Of a stretch of DNA of 27,899 nt, positions 1-12,600 are shown one piece after another. The stretch's first letter is position 1. Each line of letters opens with the position of its first letter. Made by a program: the position numbers and the translations under genes. Origin of the DNA: Mnemiopsis leidyi (lineage: Eukaryota > Ctenophora > Tentaculata > Lobata > Bolinopsidae); the NCBI GenBank assembly GCA_000226015.1, contig JH153108.1, positions 93,991-121,889 of the forward strand. The letters are read 5' to 3'. Below the pieces are notes generated by a model. That model was not told where the DNA came from. It ran no database searches and worked only from the letters and a program-made list of their open reading frames with translations.

Positions 1-92
<92 letters not shown>

Positions 93-137
93 ATACACTC
101 ACACGCACACACACATACACACTCACACACACACAAA
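1..137. repeat. CA microsatellite
   Basis: Pure (AC)n to base 90, then interrupted CA-rich sequence to about 137. It lies in the dynein intron that follows exon 32 and runs off the window. Confidence 0.98.
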
Positions 138-368
138 CGCATGCATCATCTGGTTCCAGAATCTATTTATACTGTAGAATCTTTTTATAAGACGTAAAAT
201 TGAATTAATATATCATAATGAGATATATTTTTAATTGCTATGTTGATTGTTTTTATGTAAATCAATGTTACGACAGTAGTTAAGCTAACGTTTAGTTATA
301 GTTCAAATTCTATTTTCGCGTATTCTTTGTCAAGATAAAACTTTTGTTAATTGTCTACAAAAGCTCAC

Positions 369-609
369 CTCGATATCTTCTTTGAACTGAAGTAGGGGAG
401 CCTCCATGATATTTCGCAACATAAAAGTATCTGACTCAAAGTCGAAAGTGTGCCCAGTTAGGACTGAGATTCGCTCCCAATGTCTTGCTTTCAGAGCTTT
501 GTTTGTCATCAGCTCCAGTAGGGGACACGTCTCGTTAAAGTCATCTATTTTCTGCTTCAGAGCGTTGTACGCTGGCCAATCTTTCAGAGCCCGCGGCAAC
601 TTCCGGCAT
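369..609 (-). CDS. DNAH5/8-like: Dynein exon 32 (linker)
   Basis: [20 protein letters not shown] then [38 protein letters not shown] and [17 protein letters not shown]. These are hallmark DHC_N2 blocks. Ends in phase 0 at GTGAGC. The next exon lies beyond the left edge. Confidence 0.98.
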
Positions 610-3600
610 CTAAATAGTTTAGGTTATGATCAGAATCTTAACTGTCTGTGTCAGCAGATGAATGAGGCTGCATAACCATTGTATGATCCGGATCAAACAT
701 CTAATCTCCTGAGCGTAATCAGCCTTCTGCCTATTTTCATGAAATTTGAGGATGTAGAACTTCTTACCTGTTCTGGAAACTTCTTACCTGTTCTGGAAAT
801 CATTGAGTTCTTCGTTGATTTTCTCGATGTCAATGTCCAGCCAGAGAATATCGTAGTAACCATTGACAGTTTCAATAACGGTGTTATAGAGAGTGTACAG
901 TTTCTGTAGCAAGTTTAGTTCCTTCTTCATCTTACCTGGATGACAAATCAGTTTTAAGTTAAATATATGTGCTATATCTTAATATCTAACCGACTGTCGT
1001 CAAATTGTGATCAATCGAAGCGATAGACAAATACTAATTATTATAGCGACTGTTAATCTTAAATTTTGTAAGACTAAGAGCGACTTAGAGATGACAACCT
1101 AGAGACATCAAGCTAGTCTTCAAAGAAACTCAATTAATCCTTGAAAAGTTCTGGATAGTGCTCGAGTTGACCAAAATTGGCTATCAAACTAGCAAAGTGG
1201 CGTTACCTAAAATAGGGTACTCTTTAACAGGTAGACCGAAGAGACCCTCTCCACTGCTGTACGTATCGTACTTTCTCCATAGATCATCAAACGTAGACTG
1301 GAATATGGTGAGTCTAACACTGGCTTCTTCAGGAGCTAGACCTGTGAAACATTAGGTTCAATATTGAAGGCATTGTTGTGGCACAGAGCATAGAGCATTG
1401 AAATTTTGTATGCTATGGGTTTCGGGTTCGAATCGGGTTCGTTAAGGAAGGGTGCTCTGTCATGAATTATGGAAACCGTTGAATTTTCGAGGAAATAATT
1501 TTCATTGTGCCGCACGGCAGTTAGATACACCGAAGTAAAAAAGCATCAAAACCCAGGAGCTAAGATAAAGTCTTTCTCCTTTTTAACGCTACTATATAAA
1601 ATGACAGTTTCTCTTACCAGTTACCATGGGTCCATTAAGGTCGTAATCTTTAGCAAAATTCTCGACCTCAGTCTTGAAAGTACAAACATTAACCATCAGT
1701 GTCTTCTTGAATGTCGGCTGGATATCCACCAGATGACTCTGGACATCACCACCTTGACTTAGGACCTTTTCCCAGGCGTACCTGAGAGTGTCGACTCTTT
1801 CTGCCTCTTCCTTTAGCAATGGCAACTCATACTTGTTCAGCATCGCGTAGGAATCCTGCGAAAATGAAAATGTTCATTAGATATGGTTTATATCTCAGCT
1901 TGCCCTCCAAAGAAATCTTCTGAAGAAAATCCTTGCTTGCCCTCAAATTTGAAGTTTAAAAAGCATATCTTACAAAAAAAGCACGTACCTCAATGGAACC
2001 TATTGGAGTATTTATTATAAAAATTCAAGCACTTACTTCAATAAGACCTATCTAAGTATGTATAAAACAAAAACGAGCACTTACTTCGATAGGACCTATG
2101 ACCATGTCGATCTCAATTTCCTTACTACGGATCTTGGCCAGGGCGGCCATGCTGTCCCGAACGTCATCCAAGTCACTGATAGGTCGACTTAGCTTCTTAC
2201 TGAGCTCCTCTAAAGAAATAACTTGATCAGAAAAAAGTTCCCACGGAATTGACATCGATCAACTCGGCGACATTTCCATTATGAATATAAGAGAAATTGA
2301 CGGAGTCAAAAAGGTAAGTTCTGTCCGCCATGTCTTACCGACAAGCTCAAAGATTTCCTTCATACGGTCTCTGTATTTCCTGTTAGCTAAACTGCCATAT
2401 AGAAGTTTCCAACCCTTTGCTTCAGCTATTAAGGCTTCTTTGAGCAGCGCTGAAAATTTATTTATTAGTTTGAATATCTTTATTACCTTTTAATGTCATC
2501 GCAAGAAAATGAAGAAATCAGAATATTGGAGCCGCCAACTTAAAGTTGGATTTGACAACTTGATATTCGCTACTTGTTTCAGTGTGGGCAATTTGTCCAT
2601 AATCGTGAGGTCCAGTTATCTATATTTGACAGCTTCAAATTGATTTACTGCAGGAAAAACATTGCTACGACCACAACAATCAAACTGATAGGCTTCAATT
2701 TTTTTCAACGATTCCATTTCCTTACGCAAAAATTTGTATTTCCATAAATTTTATTGAAAAATCTTCCTAAAATGCAAATGGTGTTTAATAAGATTGCCCC
2801 TAAATTGACATATGTAATATTCTTGGGAAGTTAGGAGGCGAATGCCCAAGTTCCTCAATATATAAATAAAATTCTTCAAACCATATTACTTGCAGCCGGC
2901 TGAGAGATATACTGAGGCGAGTGAATTGGCCAATGACAGTGATCATTAAACCACTAAACCAGCACACCAGACACATGTTTATTGGATACTTAACAAATAC
3001 GTCTAACTGAAGCAGTACATATGTCAGATAACGTCGAAAACTCACCAGATTCAAGGGCAATAGCTCCGACTGGTATGGTCTCAGGAATATCAGCTATTTG
3101 ATCTATTTCAGTCTCGTATTGGAGGATCATGGTCTCGAACTCCCCTAGACTGGGATCCTGGGTCAGGAACTCCTGTTCAACCTTCTCCTGGTCCGTGTCC
3201 CATAACGCGTGGTACGGCTGTGAAAATTACATTTTCATAAGGGATCATGATTCAGAGATCATCACTAAACAATTAAGAAATATATTTTACACAAACGTGC
3301 TTTTTAAACAAACTCAAATCAATTACTGACGAAAATTCTCCTTGATTACTGACTCGCGAGAATTTCAGAAATAGAGTTACGGAGTGTTACCCCAATACGA
3401 ACCTTGAATTGCTCCAGAGCTTTACTGATTTCTGATTTAGTAGCGTTTATAGCAGTGCTGAGGAGACTTGCCATCTTGGAGATGTCTTTGTTTTCGCTGA
3501 TACTCTTGAAGTATGTCCTGGGCAAAACAATAATCAGGCGGAACCCTCAAATCATGGTATGGACAGGCAAACACCGCACTAAAATGATTCGGAAAAAAAG

Positions 3601-6600
3601 TGGACAGGCCAACATCGCACTACAATCTAACAAACCTGACAGAGTCTGGTTTCGATGGAGGGGCAGTAGTGACAGTTAGTCGGGGGGACTTGGTCTCTGC
3701 TGGAGGGTTACTTGGGGTTGGGTCTGGGGGTTCCAATTCTCCTTGTCCCCATTGTAGAATACCTTGATTGTTATAATCATCATACATTATCAAAGTATGT
3801 ATTACTTTGAAGTACCATGATATGTTAAATAAAGCCTTGTTTCGAACACAAATTCAAAGAGAAAATGAGGATTTAAGGAAGTTTAAAGGGAAAGGTGAGT
3901 TATAAGGTGGGGGTGGACTTACATTTACTGACGTTCAGTATAAGCCTGATACTAGTGTTGAGTCCCTGTTGAATCTCGTCTAGTCCTGGTAACATCACTA
4001 TTGCAGGGATCGACAAAACTATGTCTGCTTTGAAGAGGGGCACTTCAGATTTCCTGCTTCCCTGAGAGTTGAAAATTCAGCGCTGACGAGTATCCTCAAC
4101 AAAAATTCATGACACATTTTAGAAATGGTAGCTTTGAACATGACCTGATCATGAAAACTGCCTCAAAACCATCATGACAGATACCTGTGCAGGAGTGACC
4201 TCGTACATGTGGAGGGAGGAAACTTGGACTCTCTTCTTCAGTATCTCTAAAGTACTTCTTGTAGCTCTCAGTATAGCTTCTAGGTTTCTGTGTTGGAATG
4301 CGCTCCTAAGCTCCTTGGCCTCCTCCTCAAGGTTTTCTCTGAGAAGCCGCTTTCTGAGTCGACTTCTAGCTCCTGGTCGCTGGTCTTCCTCTGACTCAGG
4401 TAGACCTCGTACTCTGGATAAATTGAATTTGATAAGGTTATTTCGGGAAAATGATTAAAATTTTCCTAGGATAAAATTAAAATCAGTGAAATTAGAGAAA
4501 TACCTACCCTCTAGCGCTGTAGCGGTTAGGTTTCCCACTTTTGGCGGTTGTAGGAGGTGTGGGAGTTCTAGAGCTACTGGGCCTGGTTTCCTCGTCCTGT
4601 GCGATCTCTTCCGTTAGCTGCTTTGTTTGACAACTTTAAGAGTCTACCCAAGTGAATCCGATTGTTCAAACTTCTAAGTTCTACGCTAGTTAACTACACT
4701 TATCTTTATCATGCCAATTCCTCCCAATTCAAAGTAATGAATAATTCGGTCTGATCGACCAATTCAAGGACACAGGAACAAAATACTAATCACCAAACAA
4801 CTCACGGGATAACTCATCATCATATCAATTAGTTCGTTTGTTGCTTTCTCCACTTGCTTGCTCTTTAGTTCCAACTGAACCGCGGCCGTGTTGCATACAC
4901 TCTGTAAATATTTCCAACTAGTAAGGTTAAACCTAATACGTCAATCGTTGAGTTTGATCTAGATGACTTAGACGCACACCCCAGCAAATAAGCAATTTTT
5001 ATTAAGACTGCATTATTGGTGTAAACAATCTAACCATTTTCTCATATTACTTGTTGACTAAAATGAACCCAAATGCAGTGCTCAAGGACAACCACGAACG
5101 AATTTTAAAGTATGATTTTATGACAAAAAGTGGTAAAACGATTCCAACTCCCAAAATAACTCACTTCAGTTCTCGAGAGAAACTGTTCAACCGTCCAGGC
5201 AGTTTGGTCAGGAAGTTCACACAGCAATGTTTGTCCCATTTCCTTGAGAACTGCGTCAATCCTGTTAACCATCGTGTGAGTGATTTAAGTACAGAATAAT
5301 ATCAATAAAGAAGTAAAGAGAGATGCAGCTCGACCAAAGATCAATCCCAAAAATAGTTATAAAACTTATATATACGCTGTAGTAAATTTATGCGATTAAA
5401 AGGGAAAGGTCTTTTGATGAGAGGGAACAAATCGCCTATATCACGTTTGCTGATGCTGCACGATATTGAATAACCATACCTAACTACTCATTGATCAATC
5501 GCTGTCACATGATACGAAAAATTTGTGATCCTCCCTAGGAAATTCCTTTCTCATTAAAAATCACAAAAATCTATTAAACCTGTAAGTACAAAGATCGTTT
5601 ATCCTTTTGATGAGCAGCTCCAACTTTCTCATTTCTCGAGTGATCTGGTTGACGTAAGAGTCGAGATTGATGCTACTCCACGTTAACATTGTCAGACCTG
5701 AGGGACACGTGTTTACTTGTGAATAAAGGAAGAGTTTATGTTTCAAACAAACAAACAAACAAACATATTCACATTAACCTCCCAGTAAAAGTAAGATTAT
5801 ATCACTACTAGTTACGTACCAGGTCTAATGTAATCCTCCACGTAAGAAATGTGCGGCTGCATGAGTGGAAGGAAGGTAGCGGGAATTAGTCCAGTTATCC
5901 TCTTCCACTCGTTCAACATCGTCTGAAAGAGTTACATTTCACCTGGCGTCAGACAATGATGTTGACGATGTATAGCCAGTTTTATGTTTTAATTTCCAAT
6001 CCATCGTAATAAACTTTTTTTCTGATTTCGGGTCAAAATGATTAAAAACTTACGCTGAGAAGCGCGTAGCTGGCTTTGATAGTCGCTTTCTTGGTTTTAA
6101 TGAGGAGTGCAGTCTGAGGTATTTCTTGACCCATTCTCTCCATACAGTCAACCTGTCAGATCAAATTATTAGAAAATGACAAATCTCGGTTTAAGGTGGT
6201 GCGATCTTGGACAATACTTGAATACTACAAAACTAGCTGAAGTATTTAGGGTGTTCAAGAGAAATGAAGAATGAAGAAATAATGTCAAGAAATAGCTGGT
6301 TACCTCTCTGACCAGCTCCAGGATTGAAGGATCAAAATTGACGTATAGAACTCCTGTGTCAGGATGTCTGACGAGAAGAGAGGAGTTTAAACCTGACTTG
6401 ATGACGTCTATCTGAAAATAGTTGCATCTGCTGAGCACAGCCGTGGGAACATAAGAAATGAAAATAAGCCCATCGCCCCATCCTGGATTGCATTGAAATC
6501 TATCCCCGATGATTTAAAGTTATCATAGGACTGTCCAATGTCCATAGGGCAAACCTGCTTTAACCAAGCCTGGTGATAGATAACTTCGTACTCCAACAAC

Positions 6601-9600
6601 ACCTTAGCCACCTTGTTGTAACTCCTGATAATCTTCCTAGCTTCATCACTCTCCAACACCCCAGGATACTGCTGAAACACCTGAAACATAGGCTGTACAC
6701 CCGTTACTAGAGGAACTTGATCCGCGCACAACTTTACCTAATATGGTAAATGGTATATGACAAGTTCAATTTTTCTAAACCGAGGGGTTAGTTTAGGTGC
6801 TTACCAACATAGGCTGTTCTATTTTTCGGAAAAGCTGTCTGGCCCACGCTATTTTCCCTGATATCGGAGGTAGCATCCTGCCACAGGGAGGATCGTTCTT
6901 CTGTTTCTGATAGAGCTTCTGGACGTTCTCGATGTCCTTCCCAAATCCTTGAAGAATCTTTCCGAACTTCTGTTGTGGATCCAGAGACGATATCTTTAAA
7001 CCTGTCACGATATCTATCGTATTGTCAGCTCTCTTATATCTCAAATACAGATAAAATCAACTACAAAAAGTGATAACTTTAGCATAACGACTACACTTCA
7101 CTTTACATCATTAGGTGGTTGCTCGTGATATCCTTATCAACAACAACTCTGTATAGAGCACGGGGCACATCACCCTTACCGATCTACACAAGTTGTAAAA
7201 ACTCACTCTGATACTTCTTGACAAGCAGGAGAGCAGCCTGGGTAGTGCTGGGTTTATCCAGACTCTCCTCCATAAACCTCTGTATATCCGACTCAACGTC
7301 CCCTACTTGGTTGCAGAAATCGTCGTAGTCCGTGTCGAAGTCCATCTTGCGGTGATCCAGCAGGTCGTACGACTTTTTCTTTATGACGTTAATTATCACC
7401 ATGAACCTAAGTTGTAGAGTATAATAAAAGGACAAAAATCGGAGTACCTAACTTGGATTAATATATCCCGTGTGAATTTTACTGAAATTTAAGAGAACAA
7501 AAACAAGTAATCATTAATCAAGCCACTAAAAATAAAGAGAACAAAATCAACTACATAATTAAGCCAAGCCCCCACCTGGTTGAGTATCGCTCGATTCCCT
7601 CAATCTTGCTCTCTCCCAACTTGGAGTAACTCTCAATCAACTCGAACATGTGCATTATCTTCTCCAGCCGTTTGGAGAACGTATCAAACTTCCCGAATAT
7701 GTACATCTCCGAAAACTCGAACTGTCGCTCTTCTGGGCTCTGTTCGAGCTTTGCCTTCGTGCGGTGGAACGCTGCCTAAAAAGAATTAATTTTTTAAATA
7801 TGATAGTAAAAATACTGGACAGCAGGAGTGTGGGCTATTCAGATGAATCTACTCGTTTTACAGAGCGACAGTTGATCAAGCTACATAGCAAATATTGTTA
7901 CCTGATATTCTTTGTTGAGTTTGATACAAGCCCGCAGTTTTTCAACGACAACATCTCTATCTTCGTGCCACAATTTGCAGGTGTTGTTGTTAGTAATGTA
8001 GTTCTTGCAAGATGTTATCATCTGGTTTGTTATCTGAAAACATGGGCGAAATCAACATGTAAAGTTAACTTACAATGGGGATTGTGGATATCGAGAGGGA
8101 TTTGACTTCCAAAATCCAACTCTTCCTCAAGAATATTGCGAACATAACCATTAACCATCACTTACTTTCCCTATTAACAAATACCTTGATAAACAAGCTC
8201 GTCATCCGTTCACTAGTGTTGTAGTATCTGGAGATGCTGTGAATCATCCGGACAGCATTGAGGAGACCTGCTATGTGATCCACCATGGTTGCCGGGTCGT
8301 TCTTGTAAAGTGGATCACAAAACTTCTCCAGAGTATAGAGGAACTTGACGTTGTCTTTAGCTTCGTTAGCGGAGTCCGTGATCTGTGTGTCGAGTTGCTT
8401 CCACCTCTGAGAGATAGAAGTTTGAGGGATTTGTGGGTTTAACATAATTCAAAAAAATTGATTGCTAGGGAGAATTAGAAGTCGCTAACCTTTATGAGTT
8501 TACTTTTAGCAGCAATCATTATTCCGAGAGCAGCCTTGCACTCTTGTCCTTTAATCTGGTCTAATAAAGAGTTAAACTTTGCCATTCTCTTCTTCCAATG
8601 ATCAAGTTCTGCTTTGGGGCCAATGTCGTCAGCTTCTTTTCTCATCTGATCTGACTCTGCCAGCACCTGAGGATTGAGAATTAAAGATTTTTAAAAATTG
8701 AATCATGATAAAATTGAAATACCCTTGTATACAAAATACACGCCTGTCTGTTAGTCAGTTGCAAATACAACAAAGCACAGCTCCACTGTAGATAAGCTAC
8801 CTGTTCGATCTGCTTGCACCACCCGATAAAGCACTGTTCGACAAGAAGGAGTTCCTCAGCACTGTTAGCCACTTCTACGTACTCGGCAGCTGACTTGTAT
8901 GCAGTCAGATCTATAGTGTCGCATTTCTGTGGAAAGAAGAGTGTTAAGTGATAGACTGCTTGATTCCGAGGCAACTTTAACAGGCAAGTCAGACGGACTG
9001 TTCGTTTCTTGTGTTCGTTAAATACCATAAAGTTTTCTGAAGATTACATGATATAACATCTGTACCTTGAGGAGAATGTTGTCTTCAAGACTCCCTGAGG
9101 CGTTGTTCAACATCCCACAGAAACCTTCCAGATTGCTTACTATCTCCCATTTCATCTCCTCTCGCTAGAAAAGAAAAAATGTCTAAACTAAATACTTTGA
9201 AAGAAGATACATTCTGTTTTGATACGTTCTTAATAAATATTTTATCTCAGTTAATGATGTCAGATCAATACTAGGAATTAGGAACCTGATTTCAGATCTA
9301 AACTGGGAATTAGGAACCTGAAGAGAAGGAAGTCCACCCCAGCTCATGTAGTTTGTCAGAGCAGGAATGTAAATCATCTGGAGAACTTTAGCTACTCCTT
9401 CGATCAGGTGCGCTCCCTTTGTTTCTGTTTTGGTAAGTTCCATGTATCCAAAATTAAGCCACTGCAGAGAAAAAGAAAAGTTTAAGTTTGACGAAAGATT
9501 CACACAGTTGGCGCAGCAATAATAGCTCCAAGCTTCGTGACTGAACTTTACATGGAAATCTCCTAGACGATACCACTTTTTCACATTTATAAAACTTGTT

Positions 9601-12600
9601 ATTTATAGTATAATACCTTGTGCATGAGCATGCTGGATTCAAGAGTAACGGGCTTCTCTACAGTCTTGATGAAGTATAGTATCGTACAATCAGTCTCTAT
9701 CTTCTCGCTCTTCCCGTCCGTTATGTAGACTTTAACACGAGCCTTAGCCGGCTTGGCAGCCGGGGCGGGCACTGATACTGGAGAAAGAGCTACTAGGATT
9801 AGACGGAATTAAAACTAAAACTGAGTCAGAAATGAGAGTTTTTAAATTATGCTCAAGCGAATAGTAATTAGTACTGTACAGGGCGGTTTGAGGAAAATCA
9901 AAAGCTTTTTCCAAAGTAGCAATTTTATCACAGCCGAACTACTCTCTGTATTATACTTTATTGTAGCCACATTATGTTTTAATTCTCTCAATTGTTTGTA
10001 CAAGGTAACACTGCCAATCACAACAGCTCAAGGGCTTTTACAGTTGTACTGAAGGCACACCTGGATGATTCTAGATTTTTACCGAAGACCCTCATCATTA
10101 AATCTTCGATCACAGTTTCCCAGTCATTCGGTTGAGTCGACCGAAATAGATTGCATGCCCTTAGCGCACTGCTCTAGGATTAACGGATGACTGGGATCGA
10201 ACCCCCTATTTCCTGCATAGGAGTTTGGGGTAGATACACCACCAATCCATTAATAAGATCAAGGTAATCAGCAGTGTAAAAAACCAACCTGTAGTAGCAG
10301 TTGTGGTGGTAGTGGTAGTGTTCGTCTCTGCTGGCTCCATCTTGGGAGCACAGAACATGATCAGAGAGACGGAGGGCCGCAGGAAGAACTGATCCATCAG
10401 CTCGATCTGGAACCCCTCAAGGATGTTGTCTTCAATATCTGCTTGCGGCACCTGCACGGGTATTGTCCAGATAAATGAATAATTCAAAATATTTCAATAT
10501 ACTCATGCAGTAACCCAATATTTTTGACTGTGTCCTTATTGTAAACAGTTGAATGCCAAAACAATTAACAACAAACGACCGCAAACAATTAACATACAGC
10601 AACAAAACGGCGTATGAAAACTGCAGTAAAAACTTTGGAAAAGGTCTTAACCTATACTAGCACTATGGAGTATGGTAATCAAGTACTAAACTCTGCCTGA
10701 CTTAAGTTTTACCTGCAGGTGCTCCGCAACAGTTCTAAGTAAATAATTGTGTCTAGCATCTAGTCTTCCTCGCTTGTGTTCCTTCTCTTCCCGCGCTTTT
10801 TGCTGCAAGGACCAAACTGTTAGGGAACAAAAATATCTCCTTGTTGAAACTATGTGAAAAATGCGACACGATCAGGAAAATTTGTCAAGATTAACTCTTG
10901 ATTTGTCAAAGTGGGAATTCGTTGCTGCACCCATTTTGTCACACCCTCCGATTGGTCTGTCGTGCTCCACAAATTCACGTACACGCACTTGGCATCACGC
11001 CAAGAACCAAACCTTAGCCAACTTTGCATTGGACACCATTGTCGCCAACTCCATCCCTAAACACCACGATCACAAACACGAAAACAGCACAAAAACAGTC
11101 GTTACAGAATACAGGCAGGAAAACAGTAGGTTTTCCGAACAAAGTAACAAGATACGAGACAAGTCACTAGTCCATTAGACACTCCGATCACACAAGACAG
11201 AAACTTATAGATCTAAGTGTGCCGAAGTTGATGGAAAAGTGGGAGTTAATGTTTGTAAACAGATTAGTTGTGATTACAGGGTGCATGATCTCGCCAGATG
11301 GTTGAGACGAGGTTGCCATGGAAACTGACCGCTAAGTGCACCTGAGAGGCGCTAAACATCACGGGAGCATTCTCCATCGCAAGGTACTGTGAATCCTCGA
11401 ATTGATCCGAGAAGTTTTTCAGATTGATACAAATTTATTCCTTACAGAATAATATCAACCGCTAAAAAACTGAAGAAAAGACAAAACATGGCCAATAAAC
11501 TTATTTCAAGCTTTCCTGTTTGCTTTTTCCCGCATAAACTATCCGGTATCCAGGGGTAACCAAGAGTAACCGCCTAGTAACTGTAAGTAACCCACCCTGT
11601 ACTGGACAAGAACGTCCTGAGCTTTCTCAATAACATTAACGGTGGGCCGTTTTCCTTTGCTGGTGAACATGGGACCCGCGAACTTCTTGTCCTTGTCGGT
11701 TGTCATGGCGATAGTTGCTGTAGCTCTCTGCTTGTCTTTACCAGTGGTCTATTCAACCAACAATACTTTACACTGTATACAAGAGTATACACCATACACG
11801 GGTATACACTAGAGGAACTATTCTGGACCTTGGTACCCGTACTAGTAGCAGCGCTGACACAGATGACAGAACAAACTAACTGTATGAACAAACTAACTGG
11901 ATGTATCACGATAGACGGAACTGTGTAATCCGTTAACGATCCTGCACAATGTACAACCACTACCTCCCCGCGGAGGGAAACATCTTAGCAACAAATAATG
12001 AGCACTTATTTTCTAAAAGCTCAGTAAACACTAGTGAAGATACAACAGAAAGTATCAGTATTTAGGTCGTCATGGCAACTGGGAGATGATGAAATACAAC
12101 CCGGCCCGAACAAGGCCCACAAATTTTATCTTGCACGGTAATTGTTGAATTGTCACGGTCCAGCATTAAGGTAAAGTCAGGGGAAAGGGTGAAGTTGGTC
12201 GGTACTTCAACTAGTGAGTAATAAATAATAAATATATATAAATAAATGATAAAAATGGATTATTATGCCAGCATTGTCAGACCTTATCTCCCAAACATCT
12301 AAGTGATGGAGGTGATCAGGACAAATTTTTGTTTTCGGGTTGGATGATAGTGTGAATTGTAAGAGACTCCTGACTAATCATGGTTCCAAATTCACGAGCA
12401 TGAACTAGCCTCGAAATTTCATTCATCCCGTGGCGAATGGTGGAGAGCTGAAATTACTAAGTCGTTCATTAAAGATGAGTAAAATTTAAGGCTACGCTGT
12501 TTGACACAATTGAGTTCATGAGAACAATATATTGAGATGATGGATTCTTACAAAAAATTGGTGTTGCGGTGTTACCAAACACCCATTACTAAAGTGTTTA

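Noticed and set aside
4174-4458. 94-codon plus-strand frame
   Set aside because: Lies opposite dynein exon 22, whose minus-strand frame matches the family. It is a shadow.
7650-8105. 151-codon plus-strand frame, the longest in the window
   Set aside because: Covers the complements of dynein exons 11 and 10 plus their intron. No family resemblance, and the minus strand is clearly coding.
11266-11440. 54-codon minus-strand frame around 11.3 kb, including [12 protein letters not shown] before a GTGCAC donor
   Set aside because: A phase-0 start could be read here, but the donor is poor and the X-box lies inside the frame. I judged it more likely promoter or intron than another first exon, though it deserves a look in transcript data.
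11703-11960. 85-codon minus-strand frame beside the 11.7-kb exon
   Set aside because: Its frame ends at the TGA overlapping the MTTDKD start and has no ATG or splice support.
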